Below, piece after piece: positions 1-4,402 of a stretch of 5,562 nt of DNA. Source of the stretch: DTKY01 sp037440765 (lineage in GTDB: Bacteria; Acidobacteriota; Terriglobia; Bryobacterales; Bryobacteraceae); contig JBBITL010000153.1 of assembly GCA_037440765.1 (NCBI GenBank), forward strand, positions 1 through 5,562, in the 5' to 3' direction. Positions within the stretch are counted from its first letter, which is position 1, and every line of letters starts with the position of its first letter. The position numbers and the translations under genes were made by a program. The notes below the pieces were generated by a model, which was given only the letters and a program-made list of their open reading frames with translations, was not told where the DNA came from and did not search any database.

Positions 1-71
1 GCTGCGCTGGCTGCCACCAGGCCCCCCGCAAGCAAGTCCGGCAGCGTCGCCCGCTGAGTTGGCGCTACGGC

Positions 72-99
72 TTGCCTTCCCCAAAAAACGAGTTATGCT
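72..99 (+). promoter_or_regulatory. Possible sigma70-type promoter for the H1-like gene
   Basis: TTGCCT (72-77) and TATGCT (94-99) are separated by 16 nt, and each matches four of six consensus bases. Transcription would start near 106 and give a leader of about 28 nt containing a strong Shine-Dalgarno. The match is weak and unsupported by other evidence. Confidence 0.25.
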
Positions 100-117
100 G
101 GTCTTGACCCTCAGTAC

Positions 118-125
118 GGAGGAGG
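118..125 (+). promoter_or_regulatory. Strong ribosome binding site deciding the ATG at 134
   Basis: GGAGGAGG lies 8 nt upstream of ATG 134-136. This favours ATG 134 over the upstream in-frame TTG at 59, which would add 25 residues lacking the acidic character of the rest of the N-terminus. Confidence 0.8.
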
Positions 126-133
126 CCAGCAAA

Positions 134-643
134 ATGTCCGAATACCTTCGCTCAGCCCTTGACGACGAGGATGAGTACGCCTACGATGGAGAGCACATGG
201 ACCTCGAGTCCGAGCTCGGCATCTATGGGTCGGACGAGGAAGAAGAGGAACTGGATATGGAACCGGAAGTTGCGATCCCGCTCAAACCCGAAGAGCCGGA
301 GGCCGTCTCCGTAGAGGCCGCGCCGGCCCCCGTCCCGGCCCCGGCTGAAGCTCCCGCTCCGGTCGTGCCCGCTCGTAAGCCAGTCAGGAAGGCCGGAGCC
401 AACAAGGCCAGCGTCAAGAAGGCCGCCAAGAGCGCGGCAGCGAAGAAGGCCGTGAAGCGGCCCGCCGCCAAGAAGGCCCCCGGCAAGGCGGCGAGCAAGG
501 CTGCTGGGAAGCCTGTGCGGAAAGCGGCGGTGAAGGCCGCTGCGAAGTCCGCCAAGGCAGCCCCGAAGAGGGTGGTGAAGAAGGCCGTGAAGAAGAAGGC
601 CGCCGCCAAGAAGACCGCGGCCAAAAGGGCCCGCAAGAAGTAG
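134..643 (+). CDS. Charge-polarised protein with histone H1-like Lys/Ala-rich C-terminal tail
   Basis: Predicted 169-aa protein with three visible zones. Residues 1-61 are very acidic, with about 24 Asp/Glu against two Lys/Arg, including a run of five Glu at 35-39. Residues 62-80 are a Pro/Ala hinge. Residues 81-169 contain about 36 Lys/Arg and no Asp/Glu, arranged as KKAA, KRPAAKK and KAAPKR units. The tail resembles the C-terminal domain of eukaryotic histone H1 and bacterial H1-like proteins (HctA/HctB-like, AlgP-like), which bind DNA or condense nucleoids. DNA or RNA binding is therefore inferred from composition, and low complexity makes homology uncertain. The acidic head is unusual for such proteins and could mask the tail or bind a basic partner. 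No signal peptide or membrane segment is evident. The start follows a strong Shine-Dalgarno. The HipA-like kinase gene begins 66 nt downstream, so co-transcription is plausible. Confidence 0.8.
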   Translation: MSEYLRSALDDEDEYAYDGEHMDLESELGIYGSDEEEEELDMEPEVAIPLKPEEPEAVSVEAAPAPVPAPAEAPAPVVPARKPVRKAGANKASVKKAAKSAAAKKAVKRPAAKKAPGKAASKAAGKPVRKAAVKAAAKSAKAAPKRVVKKAVKKKAAAKKTAAKRARKK

Positions 644-647
644 TGGC

Positions 648-666
648 TCCGCCACCGGAGGGCGGA
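648..666 (+). other. Small GC-rich hairpin after the H1-like gene
   Basis: TCCGCC (648-653) and GGCGGA (661-666) form a perfect 6-bp inverted repeat with a 7-nt loop, just after the stop codon. An overlapping alternative, GTGGC/GCCAC at 643-655, is also possible. There is no T-tract, so this is at best an attenuator or RNA-stability element and may be a by-product of high GC. Confidence 0.25.
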
Positions 667-709
667 AGAGATCGGGCGAGGCGGCCGCCGCGCCCGTGTC
701 TTGACGTCG

Positions 710-1543
710 ATGCCCCTTAGTGCCCTGCGCCACGTGCGAAGGATGCGGGGCGGCGCGCAGTCCCACTTGCTGGAGGCCGACGACGGGCACTACTACGTCG
801 TCAAGTTCCTGAACAACCCTCAGCACAGGCGCATCCTCATCAACGAACTGATAGCCTCCCGGTTCCTTCGGTACCTTCAGATCGCCACCCAGGAGGCGGT
901 GATCATCTCGGTGAGCGAGGAGTTTCTGGCCGGCAGCCAGGGGGTCTACATCGAGCTCGGCTCTCGAAGGGAGCCGGTGCGGCCGGGCTGGCACTTCGGG
1001 AGCCGCTTTCCGGGGGATCCGGCCCGGGTCGCCGTCTACGATTTCTTCCCGGACGCCATGCTGGCTCAGGTGGCGAACCTGGAGCACTTCCTTGGCGCGC
1101 TGGTGGTGGATAAGTGGCTGGCCAACGCCGACGCCCGGCAGTCGATCTACTTCCGCGCGCGAGTGGGCGAATGGAGGGCCGCCGAAGCTCCCCGCCCGCG
1201 CAGGCTGGGCTTCATCGCGTCGATGATTGATCACGGTTACACCTTCAACGGCCCGCACTGGGATTTCCCCGACGGCCCGCTTCAGGGACTGGCGCTGCGC
1301 CATGTCGTTTACCAGAAAGTGAGGTCTCTCGGCGACTTTCAGCCGTGGCTGGACCAGGTGATCCATTTTCCGGAGGAGATCGTGGACCAGGCCAGGAGAG
1401 AGGTCCCGCAGCAATGGCTGGACGGGGATGGAGCCGCGCTGGATGACATGCTGGAGCGCCTGCTCAGGCGCCGCCGGGCGGTGCCCGGCCTTATGGAATC
1501 CTGCCGCCACAGCCGCGCCGGGCTGTTCCCGAACTGGAAGTAG
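710..1543 (+). CDS. HipA-like kinase domain protein (stand-alone)
   Basis: Predicted 277-aa protein recognised as the short HipA-like kinase family, which keeps only the kinase-like core and is common as 'HipA family kinase' in acidobacteria (recalled, not searched). Visible landmarks are a Gly-rich segment RMRGGAQ (11-17), a likely ATP-binding lysine in YVVKF (K32), an NE pair (45-46) on the following helix, a catalytic-loop-like DKWLANADARQ (134-144) and a metal-binding-loop-like MIDHG (172-176) followed by HWDFPD. True HipA is about 440 aa and pairs with the DNA-binding antitoxin HipB. Here the N-terminal HipA subdomain and any HipB gene are absent, so toxin function should not be assumed. 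Protein Ser/Thr kinase activity is inference. ATG 710 was chosen over TTG 701 because MPL fits the family start as I recall it. No clear Shine-Dalgarno precedes either. It lies between an H1-like gene and an aminotransferase gene, all on the same strand. Confidence 0.85.
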   Translation: MPLSALRHVRRMRGGAQSHLLEADDGHYYVVKFLNNPQHRRILINELIASRFLRYLQIATQEAVIISVSEEFLAGSQGVYIELGSRREPVRPGWHFGSRFPGDPARVAVYDFFPDAMLAQVANLEHFLGALVVDKWLANADARQSIYFRARVGEWRAAEAPRPRRLGFIASMIDHGYTFNGPHWDFPDGPLQGLALRHVVYQKVRSLGDFQPWLDQVIHFPEEIVDQARREVPQQWLDGDGAALDDMLERLLRRRRAVPGLMESCRHSRAGLFPNWK

Positions 1544-1580
1544 GATGATTCCCAGCGTCCGCCGCGGCGCAAGGTTCGGC

Positions 1581-1586
1581 TAGAAT
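1581..1586 (+). promoter_or_regulatory. -10 box immediately upstream of the aminotransferase gene
   Basis: TAGAAT (1581-1586) matches five of six -10 consensus bases. Its end lies 8 nt before ATG 1595, so transcription would start at about 1593-1595 and the mRNA would be leaderless or nearly so. Consistent with this, no Shine-Dalgarno precedes the ATG. No good -35 box is visible at 16-18 nt spacing. Confidence 0.45.
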
Positions 1587-1594
1587 GGTCAGAA

Positions 1595-2473
1595 ATGTTC
1601 CCCTTTATCCTGCACAATGACCGCGTGTTGCCTGCCGACAGCAAGGTGCTGGCGCCCGGCCAGGTCGGCCTGCTCTCCGGGTGGGGAGTCTTCAGCACGC
1701 TACGGGTGACCGGCGGAGTACTGTTTGCGTGGGAGCGTCACTGGGCCAGGATGAAGCATGACGCCAAGCTGCTGCGCGTGCCGTTCCCCGATGATCCGGA
1801 GCCGTTGAAGCGGTCGCTCCTGCTGTTGATGGAGGCCAACCAGGCCAGCGAGGCGACGCTGCGGATCGTGGTGGTGCGCAACCGTGGAGGCATCTGGGAA
1901 GGCCCCGGGCTCGATCGCGGATACGACGTCATAGCTCTCGTCACCAGGCCCAAGGAGTGGGGCGCGGGCGCCCGGCTGGCTGTCGTCGCCAACGCCAGGC
2001 ACAGCGCGTTCCGTTTCTCAGGCTCCAAGAGCCTGTCCTGGTCCATGAACCTGTGCTGGCTCGAGGCGGCCCAGGCCAGCGGGTACGATGAGGCGCTGCT
2101 GTTGAACGAGCGAGGCCAGGTCAGCGAATGCACGTCGGCCAACATCTTCGTGGCCAGGGGCAACTCGGTCCACACTCCGCCGCTCAGCTCCGGGTGCCTG
2201 CCGGGCGTGACGCGCGAGGTGCTGCTGAGCGAGATCCGCGTGCCGGGCATCCGGCTGGAGGAGAAGGAACTGACTCTCGAGGACCTCGAGGCCGCCGACG
2301 AGGTCTTCATTACCAGCACGACCCGGAGCCTGCTGCCGGTGCTTGCCGTGGAGGGGCTTCGTGTGCGGCTGGAGGGTGACGCGCACCTGATGCTCGGCAG
2401 CGTCTTCGCCAGTTACGTGGAGGCATACGTCGCCGCGAACAAGGCAGCCGCCATAGGGAACCGCAGCTACTGA
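1595..2473 (+). CDS. Class IV PLP-dependent aminotransferase (BCAT / aminodeoxychorismate lyase-like)
   Basis: Predicted 292-aa cytosolic enzyme, full length for fold-type IV PLP enzymes. The order of motifs is family-typical. An N-terminal GWGVFSTLRVTGG segment (29-41) is followed by ERHWARM (47-53), where the phosphate-binding arginine region lies. The probable Schiff-base lysine is K145 in SGSKSLSW. The cofactor-binding E178 lies in VSECTSANIF, and PPLSSGCLPGVTRE (195-208) contributes to the phosphate cup. The family includes branched-chain aminotransferase (IlvE), D-amino acid aminotransferase and 4-amino-4-deoxychorismate lyase (PabC). These are hard to separate from sequence alone, and no pabA/pabB or ilv gene is nearby to decide, so I give no symbol. 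The conserved KT.NY context is changed to KSLSW, so substrate preference may differ. A TAGAAT box close to the ATG suggests separate transcription from the kinase gene, and a zinc-ribbon gene follows after 32 nt. Confidence 0.92.
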   Translation: MFPFILHNDRVLPADSKVLAPGQVGLLSGWGVFSTLRVTGGVLFAWERHWARMKHDAKLLRVPFPDDPEPLKRSLLLLMEANQASEATLRIVVVRNRGGIWEGPGLDRGYDVIALVTRPKEWGAGARLAVVANARHSAFRFSGSKSLSWSMNLCWLEAAQASGYDEALLLNERGQVSECTSANIFVARGNSVHTPPLSSGCLPGVTREVLLSEIRVPGIRLEEKELTLEDLEAADEVFITSTTRSLLPVLAVEGLRVRLEGDAHLMLGSVFASYVEAYVAANKAAAIGNRSY

Positions 2474-2493
2474 GGAGGCTGCGTCGAAGGCGG

Positions 2494-2500
2494 GGAGAGG
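2494..2500 (+). promoter_or_regulatory. Ribosome binding site supporting a GTG start
   Basis: GGAGAGG ends 5 nt before GTG 2506-2508 and supports that start. A downstream ATG-initiated frame at 2517 would be out of frame with the cysteine motifs. Confidence 0.65.
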
Positions 2501-2505
2501 GAAGC

Positions 2506-2838
2506 GTGCCGGTCAAGTGCCCACACTGCGGAAGCGACAGGGTGCGTCATGCGCGCTGGCGCGCGGCGGGCGAGCGCCTGTTCAGCCTTGTGGGCATGCG
2601 TCCGCTTCGTTGCCGGGCGTGCCGGGAACGCTTTGTCGCCAGGATCTGGTTTCCCGGCGACCTGCCGTACGCCCGCTGTCCCAGGTGCTGGAACATGACG
2701 CTGTCCAGATGGTCTCCCAGCCACCATCAAGTGCCGGCCGGCCGCAGCCTGCTCCTGTTCGTGGGCGCGAACCCGTACAGGTGCGATCCGTGCCGTTTCA
2801 ACTTTGTGAGCTTTCGCCGCCGAAAGCGCAGGCGGTAG
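2506..2838 (+). CDS. Small protein with two tandem zinc-ribbon-like modules
   Basis: Predicted 110-aa protein of unknown function starting at GTG. It contains four CxxC pairs at residues 5/8, 36/39, 58/61 and 93/96. These make two modules of the form CxxC-x27-CxxC and CxxC-x31-CxxC. The second half of each module is alike: LFSLVGMRPLRCRACRERFV and LLLFVGANPYRCDPCRFNFV share VG..P.RC..CR..FV, pointing to an internal duplication. Each module can plausibly bind one zinc ion. The C-terminus ends in a basic RRRKRRR cluster, suggesting nucleic acid or membrane-lipid contact, which is inference. The LLLFVG stretches are too short for confident membrane segments. The close spacing to the aminotransferase gene and the clear Shine-Dalgarno argue for a real gene in the same transcript. 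I do not recognise a named family. Confidence 0.75.
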   Translation: MPVKCPHCGSDRVRHARWRAAGERLFSLVGMRPLRCRACRERFVARIWFPGDLPYARCPRCWNMTLSRWSPSHHQVPAGRSLLLFVGANPYRCDPCRFNFVSFRRRKRRR

Positions 2839-2869
2839 CAGGCTGCTGAGGAAGGCCCCGTCAGGAGTT

Positions 2870-2906
2870 CCCGTCTGTGCTTCGCGCAGCGTGACCAGGG
2901 GACGGG
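2870..2906. repeat. Imperfect nested inverted repeat, REP-like
   Basis: CCCGTC (2870-2875) pairs with GACGGG (2901-2906). Between them TGTGC (2876-2880) can pair with GCGCA (2884-2888), with one G-T wobble and a TTC loop. The 3' arm runs on into a GGGGACGGGCAC string and an A7 tract. Similar strings occur in dispersed palindromic repeats, but this copy cannot be shown to be repeated from this window alone. Confidence 0.4.
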
Positions 2907-2916
2907 CACAAAAAAA

Positions 2917-2940
2917 TGGTTCCAAGTGACCCACTTTCCA
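2917..2940 (-). repeat. Small hairpin with IS21-terminal-repeat-like sequence
   Basis: AAGTG (2924-2928) and CACTT (2932-2936) form a 5-bp stem with an ACC loop, flanked by TGG (2917-2919) and CCA (2938-2940). Read on the minus strand the block contains GTGGGTCACTTGGAACC, followed by T7. This resembles the TGGGTCA-type repeats at the ends of IS21-family elements. No IstA or IstB coding sequence is present, so it would be a remnant or one end whose body lies in the gap. Confidence 0.3.
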
Positions 2941-3068
2941 GCTAGCTCCCCGACCTGCGCGCGCTAGGCCTGAGCTTGGCGCCCGGCGCTGCGGGGTGCT
3001 TATCCCTTCGCTCCGCGCAACGGCTCTTCTTCCGTCACGCCTCACAGCTCCGGGCGGCACCTGCCTGC

Positions 3069-3078
3069 NNNNNNNNNN
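3069..3078. other. Assembly gap (10 N)
   Basis: Ten consecutive N mark a scaffold join. The true length is unknown, so sequence or genes may be missing here, and any frame or structure spanning it is unreliable. Confidence 0.98.
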
Positions 3079-3193
3079 CCAACGCCTGACGGCGGCCTTT
3101 CACTCCCCCGCGCCGACTGTCCCTTTTGGGGACCACCGCAGCGGGATCAATGTTCCCGGCCTACCGCGTCAGCATTCGGCTGGACCGGTTAAC

Positions 3194-3214
3194 AGCCCGT
3201 TCGGCCTTCGGGCT
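3194..3214. repeat. Inverted repeat AGCCCG / CGGGCT
   Basis: Perfect 6-bp arms (3194-3199 and 3209-3214) with a 9-nt loop, just after a GGTTAAC palindrome. No T-tract follows. Function unknown. Confidence 0.35.
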
Positions 3215-3439
3215 CCGCCCCCCACCCCGCATCCGCTGCGAAGTGGTCGGAATCAACGCCCTCGACCCGTTGCTGCTCACTCGACCCAACCGCTCCGGAC
3301 TCCCTCCAAGCCCCCGCTCCCCTCCGGGGTTTCACCCCCTCGGGATCGCCGCGCTCGGCCCGGTTAGAATCCGCAGGGCCTGCTTCTCCGGAAAGCCCGA
3401 TCGTCCTTCGCTCCCCGCCCGCGCCGCTTGTTAGGACAA

Positions 3440-3462
3440 CCGCGAACGGCTCACCGTTCCGG
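3440..3462. other. Strong bulged hairpin in the intergenic island
   Basis: CCG-(C)-GAACGG pairs with CCGTTC-CGG around a CTCA tetraloop. This gives nine base pairs with one bulged C at 3443. It is compact enough to form in RNA or extruded DNA. No T-tract follows, so it is not a standard terminator. Confidence 0.4.
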
Positions 3463-3472
3463 ACTCGCTACC

Positions 3473-3498
3473 TTCCGTGAAGCCCGCTGTTCCGTGAA
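3473..3498. repeat. 9-bp direct repeat TTCCGTGAA, 17-nt period
   Basis: TTCCGTGAA occurs at 3473-3481 and 3490-3498, with related TTCCG at 3457-3461. The spacing is not an exact double helical turn (about 1.6 turns), so a protein-binding role is only possible. It may be a micro-duplication. Confidence 0.4.
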
Positions 3499-3636
3499 CC
3501 TCTTGGAACCAACATCATCATGCTCCAGAACCGGAATGAAGTCAACAGGAATCTTCCCGCCGCAAGGTTTTTTCCATCGAATATTTTGTGTGTCTTTTCA
3601 GCAAGATGCGGGCTGGGATGAGTGGAAGAGGTGTGG

Positions 3637-3676
3637 AAAAAACACGGACCGGGGCTTCTGTTCTAACTCCCCGGTC
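3637..3676 (-). terminator. Possible minus-strand intrinsic terminator; perfect 8-bp inverted repeat
   Basis: GACCGGGG (3647-3654) and CCCCGGTC (3669-3676) are perfect 8-bp arms with a 14-nt loop. On the minus strand the stem is followed, after 4 nt, by T6 (plus-strand A6 at 3637-3642), which resembles an intrinsic terminator. No minus-strand gene feeds into it, so it could instead stop antisense transcription or be a regulatory palindrome upstream of the bactofilin promoter. Confidence 0.4.
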
Positions 3677-3718
3677 AGCCGCCCGAGCGTCGCGCGACAA
3701 GTGGCGATTGCATCGTGT

Positions 3719-3748
3719 TTGCGTTCAGCAGCCCCGCGCCGATAGTAT
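3719..3748 (+). promoter_or_regulatory. Possible promoter of the bactofilin operon
   Basis: TAGTAT (3743-3748), overlapping TATAGA (3746-3751), is the only A/T-rich -10-like block before the gene. TTGCGT (3719-3724) lies 18 nt upstream as a weak -35. CCGAT (3739-3743) and ATCGG (3754-3758) form an inverted repeat around the -10 that could be an operator. A start near 3755 would give a leader of about 60 nt. Confidence 0.35.
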
Positions 3749-3785
3749 AGAACATCGGCCGCGGCGTGGCTGATTTCCCAGCCGT

Positions 3786-3807
3786 CCTTTTGCGGCGGCG
3801 CAAGGAG
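3786..3807 (+). promoter_or_regulatory. Shine-Dalgarno of bactofilin gene partly within a hairpin
   Basis: AAGGAG (3802-3807) lies 9 nt before ATG 3817 and fixes that start over the in-frame GTG at 3766. TTGCG (3790-3794) pairs with CGCAA (3799-3803) around a GCGG loop. CC (3786-3787) can add pairs with GG (3804-3805) across a TT bulge. The stem would cover the AAGG part of the Shine-Dalgarno and might lower or regulate translation. Confidence 0.45.
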
Positions 3808-3816
3808 ACTTCGCCC

Positions 3817-4383
3817 ATGTGGACTAAGCGCAAAGAAGAAGAGCAAGCATTCCGGCCAACCGTCCCTCCCAGTTCCGCCGATCTGGCGCGGGACGGGATT
3901 CCGATGTCGACACTTCCGGGCAGGGGATCGGAACCCGAGGCCTCCCGGGGCGCGGCGCTGATCGGCAGGTCGGTGATAGTGAAGGGGCAGGTTTTGGGCA
4001 GGGAGGACCTGACGATCGACGGCGAACTGGAGGGCACGCTGGAGTTGCAGGAGCACCGCCTCACGGTCGGCCCCAACGGTAAGGTGCAGGCGAGCATCAA
4101 GGCGCGGGAGGTGGTGGTCCTGGGCACCGTTCATGGCAACATCGAGGCGGGCGAGCGAATCGACATCCGCAAGGATGCCAAGCTGGTGGGCGACCTCAAG
4201 ACGGCTCGCATCATGATTGAGGATGGAGCGTACTTCAAGGGCAGCATCGACATCCAGAAGCCGGAGGTGAGCCGGCCGCCGGCGGCCCGGCCCCAGCCGG
4301 CGGTCTCCGCGTCGGTGGCGGGCGCTGCGCCGCCGCTGCCCGCGCCGGGTTCAATTCCCAACCCCCAGGACGCCAAGCGCTGA
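3817..4383 (+). CDS. Bactofilin (polymer-forming cytoskeletal protein)
   Basis: Predicted 188-aa protein. Residues about 48-147 form a bactofilin domain, which in this family folds as a right-handed beta-helix that self-assembles into nucleotide-independent filaments. Seen directly are repeated short beta-strand turns: IGRSVIVKGQVLGREDLTIDG, LEGTLELQEHRLTVGPNGKV, then IKAREVVVLGTVHGNIEAGE and DAKLVGDLKTARIMIEDGAYFKGSIDI. The N-terminus is short and disordered and begins MWTKRK. Such a hydrophobic-plus-basic start is reported to help membrane attachment in bactofilins, so cytoplasmic-membrane localisation is inferred. The C-terminal 40 residues are a Pro/Ala-rich tail. Family roles include cell shape, peptidoglycan enzyme positioning, stalks and polar organisation, and the role here cannot be specified. 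No M23 peptidase neighbour, often seen with bactofilins, is present. The methyltransferase gene follows after 19 nt. Confidence 0.92.
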   Translation: MWTKRKEEEQAFRPTVPPSSADLARDGIPMSTLPGRGSEPEASRGAALIGRSVIVKGQVLGREDLTIDGELEGTLELQEHRLTVGPNGKVQASIKAREVVVLGTVHGNIEAGERIDIRKDAKLVGDLKTARIMIEDGAYFKGSIDIQKPEVSRPPAARPQPAVSASVAGAAPPLPAPGSIPNPQDAKR

Positions 4384-4390
4384 CCTCCCC

Positions 4391-4394
4391 GAGG
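4391..4394 (+). promoter_or_regulatory. Weak ribosome binding site supporting a TTG start
   Basis: GAGG lies 8 nt before TTG 4403-4405. No ATG is available near the beginning of this frame, so the TTG start fits spacing and operon context. Confidence 0.45.
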
Positions 4395-4402
4395 CACCGC
4401 CT

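Larger units (their letters stand above)
2839..3765. other. Long intergenic island without a convincing gene
   Basis: About 930 nt including the N gap. Open frames here are short, Pro/Arg/Ser-rich on the + strand and lack recognisable motifs or good Shine-Dalgarno sequences. The region holds inverted repeats (2870-2906, 2917-2940, 3194-3214, 3440-3462, 3647-3676), a direct repeat (3473-3498) and a locally AT-richer stretch (about 3500-3645). It fits a repeat- or mobile-element-derived spacer in which the assembly broke. No tRNA, rRNA, tmRNA, RNase P or SRP RNA signature was seen. Confidence 0.6.

Noticed and set aside
1..57. Possible C-terminus of an upstream + strand gene ending in TGA at 55-57 (frame starting at base 1)
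   Set aside because: Only 18 codons are visible with no recognisable motif; it cannot be told from chance.
3..107. Frame beginning CAGCH, resembling a CxxCH haem c motif
   Set aside because: A single five-residue match at the window edge with no supporting context; the frame ends at 105-107 inside the promoter region of the next gene.
152..1510. 452-codon open frame on the minus strand across the H1-like and kinase genes
   Set aside because: It lies antisense to two genes with recognisable protein signals, is rich in Arg/His/Gly/Pro/Leu as GC-rich antisense frames are, and has no motif.
3126..3434. 102-codon + strand open frame in the intergenic island
   Set aside because: Pro/Arg/Ser-rich, no Shine-Dalgarno, no recognised motif, overlapped by an equally long alternative frame; more likely repeat-derived non-coding sequence.
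3425..3437. GCTTGTTAGGA resembling an integron attC 3' core
   Set aside because: The last base does not fit GTTRRRY and no partner RYYYAAC lies at a suitable distance; no integrase or cassette is seen.
3520..3621. 33-codon small open frame starting at ATG 3520
   Set aside because: No ribosome site and no motif; it lies in an AT-richer non-coding stretch.
3647..3676. Idea that the inverted repeat is a CRISPR repeat or transposon end pair
   Set aside because: It occurs once, with no spacers, target-site duplication or cas or transposase gene nearby.
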